A stretch of DNA of 64,000 bases from Chamaelirium japonicum (taxonomy: Eukaryota; Streptophyta; Magnoliopsida; Liliales; Melanthiaceae): NCBI GenBank assembly GCA_947650365.1, contig OX393555.1, positions 77,443,995 to 77,507,994 of the forward strand. Reading direction: 5' to 3'. Position 1 is the first letter of the stretch. Each line of letters begins with the position of its first letter. The translations under genes were made by a program, and so were the position numbers. This document shows, piece after piece, positions 43,087 to 55,485 of this stretch. Under the pieces are notes generated by a model, which saw nothing but the letters and a program-made list of their open reading frames with translations, did not search any database and was not told where the DNA came from.

Positions 43087-43091
43087 TGGGA

Positions 43092-43109
43092 TTCAACGGG
43101 TTGGGTCTT
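43092..43109. repeat. 18-bp target site duplication of the LINE, right copy
   Basis: TTCAACGGGTTGGGTCTT, identical to 28683-28700. Confidence 0.9.
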
Positions 43110-43123
43110 ACCACATAACAATG

Positions 43124-43223
43124 TGGGGATGCCTATCACGGCGCACCACACTAAGTTTTGTGGTGGCCCCCACAGGATAAGGTCAGGAGCCTACAGTATG
43201 GCGTGTTGTGATAGGCATCCCCA
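43124..43223. mobile_element. Small foldback element (possible MITE)
   Basis: TGGGGATGCCTATCAC at 43124-43139 is the inverse of GTGATAGGCATCCCCA at 43208-43223. The whole is 100 bp. No clear target duplication. Confidence 0.55.
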
Positions 43224-44234
43224 TGGCCTTATGCTATAAGATCTCCCCATCCAAGTTTTTTCCCTTCCTCCCGTGATAAATATCCAAGTCTCCTTCCTCC
43301 CTCCTTCCTATGTGTCAATCCAAGACTTGGAACTCCCACTATTTCACTAGGAGTGCACACCGAGTGTTCTGCTCATTTGTCCATAAGATGTCTCCCCATT
43401 TTGAGAGGAAAGTAAAAGCTTTGAGAGATAAATGAGAAAAAGGGATGAATTTGGTGTAGCTGAGTATGACACAGACAAGACATACTTCAAGTTTTATGAT
43501 TTGAAGCCCGTATATGAGAGCTCAACTATTCTCTAACTCATAATGCTCATGCCTGTTAGCACACATAAGATGTCAAGGGCAGGGACAGTATTTCGAGGAA
43601 GTTGATAATATTTCAAAGGTGGCAAACATTTCACGAGCGATGACAATATTTTGAGAAAGACAACAATATTTCGAGCCGATAACAAAATTTCATGAGCGGT
43701 AATAATATTTTGAGGAATGTAACAATATTTCATGAGCGGTGATAATGCTCTTGTCTGTCGGTACTCGAACGAGGTGGCAAAATTAGGTTGGCGATGTCCA
43801 CAATCAGCTGGGGCACCCACATTTGGTTGGAGATCCCACACTTGGCAAAAACAGCCTAATTCGTCGGCTACGCTCACATTCGGAAGAAGTCCTGACATTC
43901 GGAATTACAACTCTCGTCTATGGTGGCAAAACACTATACATTTGGTTTGGACAACAAAAAATTAGATGCGGTGTCAATATTTTCCCACACCACCAACATT
44001 CAGCGAGATCGCCCAAATTCGTCGGGGGGGGGGGGGGGGGATCCACATTTGGCGAGGGCGCCCACAATCAGCGAGAGAGCGTATATGTAACGAGGACGAC
44101 AAATTCGATATGGTAACATGATAAACAATGTTTGATTCTCAAATATTTTATCTCCAAACTATTTTCTATGTTTTTCATTCACTGAACATTTTTTTAAACT
44201 TCCATCTAACTCAACTTCATGTAACTATATAAGT
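43224..44234. other. Non-coding host-like spacer left of the CACTA element
   Basis: No gene recognised. 43570-43760 holds a loose repeat of ACAATATTTCGAG / GGTAATAATATTT motifs, and 43780-44080 has recurring CCCACATTTGG and CATTCGG motifs with a G15 run near 44030. Similar ACATTCGG phrases recur at 58560-58610 on the far side of the CACTA element, as expected if both belong to one original locus. Confidence 0.5.
44232..44234. repeat. 3-bp target duplication AGT of the CACTA element, left
   Basis: AGT before CACTAC; AGT again at 58006-58008 after TAGTG. CACTA elements create 3-bp duplications. Confidence 0.8.
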
Positions 44235-44257
44235 CACTACAAAAAAATAGGTTTTTA

Positions 44258-44640
44258 CCGATGTAATATATCCGTCGAAAAAATTGTATTTCCGTCAGTA
44301 ATAATCTTTTCCGACGGAACATATTTCCGTCGCTAGGCTGTCAGGAAAAAAGGCGTCGGAAAAAACCGACGACGGACAAAATATTTCCGTCGGTATTAAT
44401 AATTAATACCGACAGAAATATGTTGTTCGTCGGTAATACTCTTTGATTATCACCGACAGTTGATCTTAAATCCGTCGTTAATATACTAGATTATTATTGA
44501 CGGAACATATATAGCCGTCGGCGAAAATTAGTTTATTACCGACGGAAATGATATTACCTTCAGTAAAATATGAATTTTTTTTTTTAAAAAATAGATTATT
44601 ATTACTGACAGAATTTATAATATCCATTGGTAATAAAACT
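44258..44640. repeat. Left subterminal repeats of the CACTA element
   Basis: Ten or so copies in both orientations of ACCGACGGA / TCCGTCGGT-like motifs in AT-rich DNA. Confidence 0.85.
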
Positions 44641-44984
44641 TGAATATTTTTTAAAAAATTACAAAAAATATTTGTTTATTAAATTCCTGTAATTTACAAT
44701 AATACCACAATATATAAAAATATTACCATAATTGACTAAATCAAATATTACCAAAATATTTATTACCACATATTTAACACCACAAATCACCACAATATTT
44801 AATACCAGACAATTATAGACGAGACCAAAAAATTACCACATATTTATTACAAAATTAGTTTTACACAATCTAAAACTGAGAGAAGTTGCATGCCCTATCT
44901 CAACCACCATACGCCGACCGGCACCAACGCTGGTGCTCTTCCCCTGACGTTGCACATCCTGCAATTAACATGTATTTGTTAAAA
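44641..44984. other. AT-rich stretch with a possible short exon
   Basis: Mostly AT-rich. On the minus strand, TTAATTGCAG at about 44960 precedes an open stretch of about 20 codons down to 44880 that looks exon-like. It could be a last exon of the transposase gene beyond the satellite array, but this is unproven. Confidence 0.3.
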
Positions 44985-47900
44985 AAATAGTTTATACTTA
45001 TAATAGAGTCTAAGCGTTGAAAAATCATAAGTTAGCGTGTTTCGGATTTGAAATTGGTTTCGATTCGTGTCATCGGATCGGCATCCGACTATTCGTACTT
45101 GGATTTTTTTCGTATTGCGGACTTGCAAGCAAGTTCTAATTAGATATTTTAACAATTTACGCTCCGATTGACCAATTTAGAGTCAAAGCGTCGAAAAATC
45201 ATAAGTTAGCGTGTTCCGGATTTGAAATTGGTTTGGATTCGATCGGATCGTCATCAAATCGGCATCCGCCAATTCGTATTTGGATTTTTTTCGTATTTCA
45301 GGCTTGCGAGCAAGTTTTAATTAGATATTTTAATAATTTACGCTCTGATTGACAAATTTAGAATCTAAGCGTTGAAAAATTATAAGTTAGCGTGTTTCGG
45401 ATTTGAAATTGGTTTGGATTCGATCAGATCGTCATCGGTTCGGTATCCGACAATTTGTACTTAGATTTTTTTCGTATATTGGACTTGTGAGCAAGTTCTA
45501 ATTAGATATTTTAACAATTTTGCCTTCGATTGACAAAATTAGAGTCTAAGCGTTGAAAAATCATAAGTTAGCATGTTTCGGATTTGAAATTGGTTTGGAT
45601 TCGATCGGATTGTCATCGGATTGGCATCCGACAATTCATCCTTAAATTTTTTTCGTACTTCGGACTTGCGAGCAAGTTCTATTTTGATATTATAACAAAT
45701 TACGCTTCGATTGACGAATTTAGAGTCTAAGCTTTGAAAAATCATAATTTAGCGTGGTTCGGATTTGAAATTGGTTTTGATTCGATCAAATTGTCATCGG
45801 ATCGGTATCCGACAATTTATATTTGATTTTTTTTTCGTATTTCGGGTTTGCGAGCAAGTTCTAATAAGATATTTTAACAATTTACGCTCTGATTGACAAA
45901 TTTAGAGTCTAAGCGTTGAAAAATTATAAGTTAGCATGTTTCGGATCTGAAATTGGTTTTGATTCGATTGGATCGTCATCGGATTGGCATCCGACAATTC
46001 GTACTTGGATTTTTTTTCGTATTTTGGACTTACGAGCAAGTTCTAATTATATATTTTAACAATTTCACATCCGATAGACAAATTTAGAGTCTAAGCGTTG
46101 AAAAATCATAAGTTAGCTTGTTTGGGATTTAAAATTGGTTTGGATTCGATCGGATCATCATTGAATCGGTATCCGACAATTTGTACTTGGATTTTCTTTC
46201 GTATTTCGGACTTGCGAGCAAGTTCTATTTCGATATTTTAACAAATTACACCCCGATTGACGAATTTAAAGTCTAAGCATTGAAAAATCATAAGTTAGCA
46301 TGTTTTGGATTTGAAATTAGTTTGGATTCGATGGGATAATCATCGGATCGGCATCCGACAATTCGTATTTGGATATTTTTGTATTTTGGGCTTGCAAGCA
46401 AGTTTTAATAAGATATTTTCATAATTTATGCTCCGATTGACAAATTTAGAGTCTAAGCGTTGAAAAATCATAAATTTTCGTGTTTCAAATTTGAAATTGG
46501 TTTGGATTCGATCGGATCGTCTTCGGATCGGCATCTGACAATTCGTACTTGGATTTTTTTCGTATTTCGGACTTGCGAGCAAGTTCTAATTAGATATTTT
46601 AACAATTTTACCTCCGATTGACAAATTTAGAGTCTAAGCGTTAAAAAATCATAAGTTAGCGTGTTTTGGATTTGAAATTGGTTTGGATTCGCATTATCAG
46701 ATCGGTATCCGGCAATACATACTTGGATTTTTTTCTTATTTCGGACTTGCGAGCAAGTTCTAATTAGATATTTTAACAATTTACGTTCCGATTGTCCAAT
46801 TTAGAGTCTAAGCATTGAAAAATCATAAGTTAGTGTGTTTTGGATTTGAAATTGATTTGGATTCGATCGGGTCGTCATCAGATCGGCATCCGACAATTTG
46901 TATTTGGATTTTTTTTTCGTATTTCAGGCTTGCGAGCAAGTTCTAATTAGATATTTTAACAATTTACGCTCCAATTGACAAATTTAGAGTCTAAGCATTG
47001 AAAAATCATAAATTAGTGTGTTTCGGATTTGAAATTAGTTTGGATTTGATCGGATCGTTATCGGATCGGCATTCGACAATTCGTACTTTGATTTTTTTCG
47101 TATTTTAAACTTACGAGCAAGTATTAATTAGATATTTTAACAATTTTACCTCTGATTGACAAATTTAGAGTCTAAGTGTTGAAAAATCATAAGTTAGCAT
47201 GTTTTGGATTTGAAATTAGTTTGGATTCGTGTTATCAGATCGACATCTGACAATTTGTACTTAGATTTTTTTTCATATTTTGGACTTGCGAGCAAGTTTT
47301 AATTAGATATTTTAAAAATTTATGCTCCGATGGACCAATTAGAGTCTAAGCGTTGAAAAATCATAAGTTAGTGTGTTTCGGATTTGAAATTGGTTTGAAT
47401 TTGATCGGATCGACAACAGATCGGCATCCGATAATTCATATTTGGATTTTTTTTGTATTTTGGGCTTGCAAACAAGTTCTAATTAGATATTTTAAAAATT
47501 TATGCTCCGATTGACAAATTTAGAGTCTAAGCCTCGAAAAATCATAAGTTAGCGTGTTTTGGATTTGAAATTGGTTTGGATTCGATCGGATCATGATCGG
47601 ATCGGCATCCGACAATTCGTACTAGGATTTTTTTTTATATTTTGGACTTGCGAGCGAGTTCTAATTAGATATTTTAACAATTTTGCCTCCGATTGACAAT
47701 TTAGAGTCTAAGCGTTGAAAAATCATATGTTAGCATGTTTCGGATTTGAAATTGGTTTGGATTCGATCGGATCGTCATCGGATGGGCATTCGATAATTCG
47801 TACTTGGATTTTTTTTATATTTCGGACTTGCGAGCAAGTTCTAATTCAATATCTTAACAATTTACCCTCCGATTGATGAAATTAGAGTCTAAGCGTTGAA

Positions 47901-50900
47901 AAATCATAAGTTAGCGTGTTTCAGATTTGAAATTGGTTTGGATTCGATTAGATCTTCATCGGATCGACATCCGACAATTCGTACTTGGCATTTTTTGGTA
48001 TTTTGGTCTTGCGAGCAAGCTCTAATTCGATATCTTAGCAATTTGCCCTCCGATTGATGAATTTAGAGTCTAAGCATTGAAAAATAATAAGTTAGCGTGT
48101 TTTCGATTTGAAATTGGTTTGGATTCGATCAGATCGTAATCGGATTGGCATCCGACAATTTGTATTTAGATTTTTACAATTTCGGGCTTGTTAACAAGTT
48201 CTAATAAGATATTTTAACAATTTACGCTCTGATTGACAAATTTAGAGTCTAAGCATTGAAAAATCGTAAGTAAGCGTGTTTCAGATTTGAAATTGGTTTG
48301 GATTCGATCGGATCATCATCGAATCGGCATCCGACAATTTGTACTTAGATTTTTTTCGTATTTCAGACTTGCGAGCAAGTTCTAATTAAATATTTTAACA
48401 ATTTCACCTTCGATTAACAAATTAGAGTATAAGCATTGAAAAATCATAAGTTAGCATGTTTCAGATTTGAAATTGGTTTGGATTCGCGTCATCGGATCAG
48501 CATCCGATAATTTGTACTTGGATTTTTTTCATATTTCGGACTTGCGAGCAAGTTCTAATTAGATATTTTAACAATTTACGCTCCTATTGACCAATTTAGA
48601 GTCTAAGCATTGAAAAATCATTAGTCAGTGTGTTTCAGATTTGAAATTTGTTTGGATTCGATCGGATTGTCATCGGATCATTATCTGATAATTCATATTT
48701 TGAATTTTTTTTGTATTTCGGGCTTGCGAGCAAGTTCTAATTAGATATTTTAACAATTTACACTCCGATTGACAAATTTAGAATGTAAGCGTTAAAAAAT
48801 CATAAGTTAGTGTGTTTTGGATTTGTAAATGGTTTGGATTCGATTGGATTGTCATCGGATCGGTATCCGACAATTCGTACGTAGATTGTTATCGTATTTT
48901 GGACTTGCGAGCAAGTTCTAATTAGATATTTTAATAATTTTGCCTCCGATTGACAAATTTAGAGTCTAAGCATTGAAAAATCATAAGTGAGCGTGTTTCG
49001 AATTTGAAATTGGTTTGGATTCAATCGGATCGTCATCAAATCGGAGTCTGACAATTCGTACTTGGATTTTTTTCATATTTCAGACTTGCGAGCAAGTTCT
49101 AATTCGATATTTTAATAAATTATGCTCCAATTGACGAATTTAGAGTCCAAGCATTGAAAAATCATAAGTTAGTGTGTTTCGGATTTGAAATTGGTTTGGA
49201 TTCGATCGGATCGTCATCGGATTGGCATCCGATAATTCATATTTTGATTTTTTTTTAATTTTTGGCTTGCGAGCAAGTTCTAATAAGATATTTTAACAAT
49301 TTACGCTCCGATTGATAAATTTGGAATCTAAGCGTTGAAAAATCATAAGTTAGCGTGTTTCAGATCTGAAATTGGTTTGGATTCGATCGGATCATCATCG
49401 GATCGGCATCCGACAATTCGTACTTGGATTTTTTTTATATTTCGGACTTGCGTGCAAGTTCAAATTAGATATTTTAACAATTTTGCCTCCGATTGACAAA
49501 TTTAGAGTCTAAGCATTGAAAAATCATAAGTTAGCTTGTTTCGGATTTGAAATTGCTTTGGATTCGATCGGATCATCATCGGATCGGCATCCGACAATTC
49601 GTACTTGGTTTTTTTTTTGTATTTCAGACTTACATGCAAGTTCGAATTTGGTATTTTAACAAATTATGCTCCGATTGACGAATTTAGAGTCTAAGCGTTG
49701 AAAAATCATAAGTTAGCGTGTTTCGGATTTAAAATTGGTTTGGATTTGATCGGATCGTCATCGAATCGGCATCCGACAATTTGTATTTGGATTTTTTTTG
49801 TATTTCGGGCTAGCGAGCAAGTTCTAATATGATATTTTAACAATTTACGCAACGATTGATAAATTTAGAGTCTAAGTTTTGAAAAATCATAAGTTAGTGT
49901 GTTTCGGATTTTAAATTGGTTTGGATTCGATCGGATCGTCATCGGATCGGCATCCGACAAATCGTACTTGGATTTTTTTCATATTTCGGACTTGCGAGCA
50001 AGTTCTAATTAGATATTTTAATAATTTTTTCTCCGATTGATAAATTTAGAGTCTAAGCGTTGAAAAATCATAAGTTAGCATGTTTTAGATTTGAAATTAG
50101 TTTGGATTCGCATCATTGGATCGGCATCCGACAATTCTTGCTTGGATTTTTTTTGTATTTCGGACTTATGAGTAAGTTCTAATTAGATATTTTAGCAATT
50201 TACGCAACGATTGACCAATTTACAGTCTAAGCGTTGAAAAATCATACGTTAGCATGTTTCGGATTTGAAATTGGTTTGGATACGATCGGATCGGCATCCA
50301 ATAATTCGTATTTGGATTTTTTTCATATTTCGGGCTTGCGAGCAAGTTCTAATTAAATATTTTAACAATTTATACTCTGATTGACTTATTTAGAGTCCAA
50401 GTGTTGAAAAATCATAAGTTAGCGTGTTTCGGATCTGAAATTGGTTTGGATTCGATCGGATCATTATCAGATTGGCATCCAATAATTCATACTTGGATTT
50501 TTTTCGTATTTTGAACTTGCGAGCTTGTTCTGATTAGATATTTTAACAATTTCGCCTCCGATTGACAAATTTAGAGTCTAGGCATTGAAAAATCATAAGT
50601 TAGCCTGTTTCGGATTTGAAATTGGTTTGGATTCGATCGGATCGACATCCGATAATTCGTACTTGGAATTTTTTCGTATTTCGGACTTACGAGCAAGTTC
50701 TAATTCGATATTTTAACAAATTACACTCCGATTGACAAATTTAGAGTCTAAGCATTGAAAAATCATAAGTTAACGTGTTTTAGATTTGAAATTGGTTTGT
50801 TCAATCAGATCATCATCGGATCGGTATCTGGCAATTCGTATTTGGATTTTTTTTGTATTTCGGACTTGCGAGCAAGTACTAATTTGATATTTTAATAAAT

Positions 50901-53110
50901 TACGCTCCGATTGATAAATTTAGAGTCTAAGCGTTGAAAAATCATAAGTTAACGTGTTTCAGATTTGAAATTGGTTTGGATTTAATCAGATCATCATCGG
51001 ATCGGCATCCGACGATTCGTATTTGGATTTTTTTCATATTTCGGACTTGCGAGCAAGTTCTAATTAGATATTTTAACAATTTCGCCTCCGATTGAAAAAT
51101 TTAGAGTCTAAGTGGTGAAAAATCGTAAGTTAGCGTGTTTCGGATTTGAAATTGGTTTGGATTCGCGTCATTGGATAGGTATCCGATAATTTGTAATTGG
51201 ATTCTTTTTGTATTTTGGACTTGTGAGCAAGTTCTAATTAGATATTTTAATAATTTATGCTCTGATTGACCAATTTAGATTCTAAGCATTGAAAAATCAT
51301 AAGTTAGCGTGTTTTGGATTTAAAATTGGTTTGGATTCGATCGAATCGGCATCCAATAATTTGTATTTGGATTTTTTTTCATATTTCGGGCTATGAGCAA
51401 GTTCTAATTAGATATTTTAATAATTTACGCTACGATTGACTAATTTATAGTCTAAGCGTTGAAAAATCAAAAGTTAGCGTGTTTCGGACCTGAAATTGGT
51501 TTCGATTCGATCGGATCAGTATCCAACAATTCATACTTGGATTTTTTTTGTATTTCAGACTTGCGAGTAAGTTCTAATTAGATATTTTAACAATTTGGTC
51601 TCCGATTGACAAATTTATAGTGTAAGCATTGAAAAATCATAAGTTAGCGTGTTTCGGATTTGAAATTGGTTTTGATTTGCGTCATTGGATCGGCATCCAA
51701 TAATTTGTACTTGGATTTTTTTTGTATTTCGGACTTGCAAGCAAGTTCTAATTAGATATTTTAATAATTTACGCTTCGATTGACCAATTTAGAGTCTAAG
51801 TATTGAAAAATCATAAATTTGCAAGTTTAAGATTTGAAATTGGTTTGGATTCGATCGCATCAGCATCCGACAATTCGTATTTTGATTTTTTTTATATTTC
51901 GGGCTTGCGAGCAAGTTCTAATTAGATATTTTATCAATTTATGATTCGATTGACTAATTTAGAGTCTAAGCGTTAAAAAATCATAAGTTAGCGTGTTTCG
52001 GATATGAAATTGGTTTAGATTCGATCAGATCGTCATCGGATCGACATCCGACAATTCATACTTAGATTTTTTTCGCATTTCAGACTTACGAGCAAGTTCT
52101 AATTAGATATTTTAACAATTTCGCCTTCGATTGACAAATTTAGAGTCTAAGCGTTGAAAAATCATGAGTTAGCGTGTTTCGGATTTGAAATTGGTTTGAA
52201 TTCAATCGGATCGTTATCGGATCGGTATCGGACAATTCATACTTGGATTTTTTTTGTATTTTGGACTTGCGAGCAAGTTCTAATTCGATATCTTAACAAT
52301 TTAACCTCCGATTGACGAATTTTGACTCTAAGTATTGAAAAATCATAAGTTAGCGTGTTTCGGATTTGAAATTGGTTTGTATTCGATCAGATCGTCATCG
52401 GATCGGCATCCGACAATTCGTACTTGCAATTTTTTCATATTTCAGACTTGTGAGCAAGGTCTAATTCGATATATTAATAATTTACCCTCCGATTGACGAA
52501 TTTAGAGTCTATATATTGAAAAATCATAAGTTAGCATGTTTTGGATTTGAAATTGGTTTGGATTTCAATCGGATCGTCATCGGATCGGCATCCGACAATT
52601 CGTATTTGGATTTTTTTTGTATTTCGGGCTTGCAAGCAAGTTTTAATTCGATATCTTAACAATTTATCCACCGATTGACGAATTTAGAGTCTAAGCGTTG
52701 AAAAATCATTAGTTAGCGTGTTTCGGATTTGAAATTGGTTTGGATTCAATCTAATCGTCATCGGATTGGCATCCGATATTTCATACTTGGATTTTTTTTC
52801 GTATTTTGGAATTGCAAGCAAGGTCTAATTCAATATCTTAAGAATTTACCCTTCGAATTACGAATTTAGAGTCTAAGCGTTGAAAAATCATAAGTTAGCA
52901 TGTTTTGTATTTGAAATTGGTTTGGATTCGATCGGATCATTATCGGATCCACATCCGATAATTCATACTTGGAATATTTTTCGTATTTTGGACTTGCGAG
53001 CAAGTTCTAATCGATATTTTAATAATTTACCCTCTGATTTACGAATTTAAAGTCTCAGCGTTGAAAAATCATAAGTTAGCGTGTTACGGATTTGAAATTT
53101 GTTTGGATTT
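44985..53110. repeat. 181-bp satellite array, about 45 monomers, inside the CACTA element
   Basis: The phrase AGTCTAAGCGTTGAAAAATC recurs every 180-182 bp, for example at about 45542, 45723, 45905, 46087 and 46269. A monomer also contains TTTCGGATTTGAAATTGGTT, GATCGGATCGTCATCGGATC, a T-rich run and GACTTGCGAGCAAGTTCTAA. Monomers differ by several percent to over ten percent. A variant with a CCTCCG/CCTTCG segment before GATTGAC recurs at every third monomer (about 540 bp), giving a trimeric higher-order pattern. No genes; two short ORFs here are chance. Confidence 0.95.
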
Positions 53111-53206
53111 GATATTTACCCTCCGATATTTTAACAATCATACTTGTATTAATTTTAGTAAGATGCATATTTTATATTAATATTATAAAGATCAGTAAGT
53201 ACTTGA

Positions 53207-54875
53207 TCATGAGCATGAGCCACCGCTAGCGTGTCTCATGAACTCATTAAGCTGACGCTCTAATTCCTTGCGAGCTTCTATTTTCTCCTCAACTCGCTGC
53301 TCGAGGGCCTGTCTCTCCTCGCGCTCCGTCTCAACTCTGTGCTCGAGGGCCTGCCTTTGCTCGCGCTCCATGTCTAGTACAGATTGCAACTGAGTGATAA
53401 CCCCGGTCTGGGTGTCCCGTGCCCTCGAGTGTATACCCTCTCATCCAAACTAGGAGGAGGGCGTGACTCTAAGGTCTGTATAGAGGACGCGGCTGTGCGT
53501 GGCAGGTCTGAGTATAGTATCTATCGCCGAGTCGATAGATACGGAGCTGGAGGAGGAGCCGGCCTCGCCCGGTGGAGTCATCATAAGTCTTATTCTCTCC
53601 TATATGAAAACAACCAATGATATTCAATGATATTTGATGGCATATGTATACGAATGTTTTAATAATAATTTAATTACTTACGACATGCGAGGCAACCCTG
53701 TCTTCCAGAAATGCCCCATTAGTACGCCACCTTCTAGAGGTCTTAAAAAGGTCAATCCGATTAGGCTCGTTGCCCAAGGATTGTGTTTGTTTTTTGGCAT
53801 ATAAAATAAATAGATGAGTTAGCATAAGATTTATAGAGCTTTAAGAATGAAATATTTGTAGCATTTACCAACTGCTGGGCAAGCTGGGGCATGAAGGTCC
53901 TCCCCCTCACTGGAGCAGGTGTCGTCGAGGCATTTCTATTATGCTTGTCTTTAGCAGAACTCGCCTGTGTCAATCGATTAAATTTTTAAACATCAATACA
54001 AATTTTTAGTATAACATTAAAACTAGTACGAATCAACAAAATAATAATTATACTTGAAACTGAGGGGTAGCCCAGTGAGCGACCAAAAACTATAGAACGT
54101 GTAGCGGAGGTGCGTCTCTCATCTCAGTCGCAGCCTGTAACTCCTCAGCCGGCTCGCCGATCAAGTAACTGTAGAGCTGGTAGAGCTCGTGACGGTAATC
54201 CCTGTACCGCTCACTCATTATCTTCTACAAGTCCTCCAGGTGGGTGTCGGTTTCCATGTTCTTTCATTTAAATTTCTCTTGTAAAATCAATTTAGAAACA
54301 AATAATTTTATCAATTCAAATTATAAAGTATGATATTATTCTAAAATGCTTTAATAAAACTAACGTACCAAAAAGACCTGATACATCTTCTCCTTATAGG
54401 ATGCATCGATGTTCTTCCACCCTTTTATCCCCACAATAGGAGCATTCGTCTCCTCTCGTACTATCATGCCAACCCACGTAGCGGTGTCAGAAGTGTGCTT
54501 GCCCACAAAGGACTTGCCGCTCCACTGTAGGGAAAGCGACTCGCGTAAGCTCGATAAGCATCGGGCCGTCGTCACACCCTGGTCGCCTACGTGCCTGGCG
54601 ATCCTCGACCCTGCAAATAAAATATACATCAGTACTGAATAAGTATTTATAATATGTTTATAACTTTAGATCTAAATATTACCTGTGGGCGTAAACACTG
54701 TAGCAGAGTACTGAGTGCTGTTTGAAGCTCCAGAGGCTGCAACCTCAGGAGCTGGTGTGGAGAGAGGAACAACACTCGTAGATCCGGAGGGCTCAGCCTC
54801 GGACCCTGGGGTGGCAGTCAGAGCGCTCCGAGCTAGCCCACCCCTGCCTCTACGAACCCTCGATCGTAATGCCAT
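53207..54875 (-). pseudogene. CACTA Transposase_24 / TNP1-like gene, multi-exon
   Basis: Exons on the minus strand: 54875-54683 (ATG, Arg-rich start, donor GTAATA), 54610-54369, then one at about 54262-54060 containing ERYRDYRHELYQLY and later AHWATPQFQ, 53967-53868 with ASSAKDKHNRNASTTPAPV, about 53795-53694 with EPNRIDLFKTSRRW, and a last exon to 53207 rich in EREERQALEQRV coiled-coil heptads. The 'F..rS..NK.NR....h..G' and 'P....LF..t' pattern matches the plant En/Spm Transposase_24 family, which accompanies TNP2 and binds subterminal repeats. In-frame stops in the third exon and an untidy last exon suggest decay. Confidence 0.65.
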
Positions 54876-54889
54876 TTGAAAGCAGTAAT

Positions 54890-55150
54890 ATTTTTATATA
54901 CAAAATAATATGATATACATATGAAACAATTTGTTTTTTATACGAAACTGTATGATTTACATATGAAACAGTTTGATTTACATATGAAACAGTATAAAAC
55001 AATATGATATAAATATGAAATAATATGATTTATATATGAAACAGTTTGATTTACATATGAAACAATAAGATATTCATTTTCTAACAGTTCAATTTATATA
55101 TGAAATAATCCGGTTTATATATCAAACAGTCCAATTTACATATGAAACAA
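54890..55150. repeat. AT-rich short tandem repeat
   Basis: Repeated ATATGAAACAGTTTGATTTAC-like units of about 27 bp, diverged. Confidence 0.7.
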
Positions 55151-55164
55151 TCCAGGTCTAGTTA

Positions 55165-55435
55165 TTTTATGTCTCATCTCCATCACTCTCATTGCATCCC
55201 TTTTCTATCATTTGATTTTCATTCACTGTCCAGTTTATATTGTCGACCTTTTCATTTTCGTCATGTACTGCATCGACAACGATTATCTCATCATTCTGGT
55301 ACGCATCCAAATCATCATCGACGACCCCCATATCTTTGTCTCCCATCGTAAAAATCTCTGGGTGGTGACCTGACTATAATTTGCCAACCTGGAGAGGTAT
55401 TATCCGGTGCGACTCCGCATAATTTTAATTAATAA
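55165..55435 (-). pseudogene. Possible 3' remnant of the CACTA TNP2-type transposase gene
   Basis: After an acceptor-like CTCTCCAG near 55393, the minus strand reads GWQIIVRSPPRDFYD in one frame, like the 'W..Vv..pPRDlyd' ending of TNP2/DUF4216 proteins. A one-base shift then leads into an acidic tail (MGDKDMGVVDDDL) ending near 55165. It lies upstream of the Transposase_24 gene on the same strand, the usual CACTA order. The catalytic part is absent. Confidence 0.45.
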
Positions 55436-55485
55436 AAAAATGGCGATAGCTTCCAACCAATTTTAGTTAATAATAAAATCCTATC

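Larger units (their letters stand above)
28701..43091 (-). mobile_element. L1-type LINE carrying only ORF1, interrupted by element 2
   Basis: In minus sense it begins at 43091, runs to 42664, is interrupted by Tat element 2, resumes at 30086 and ends in an A-rich tail (AAAAAATAAAAAAAA) at 28701. It is flanked by an 18-bp duplication. Without the insertion it is about 1.8 kb. It codes for the C-terminal part of an ORF1 protein and has a 3' region of about 340 bp, but no endonuclease or reverse transcriptase ORF2. The 5' end is truncated within ORF1. It would have needed enzymes from another LINE. Confidence 0.85.

Noticed and set aside
45539-46582. Short open frames of 68 and 80 codons
   Set aside because: They lie within 181-bp satellite monomers, differ between monomers and have no family features.
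40770-53110. Regular repeats that could suggest CRISPR arrays
   Set aside because: Units are contiguous with no unique spacers, the genome is a plant, and no cas genes exist.
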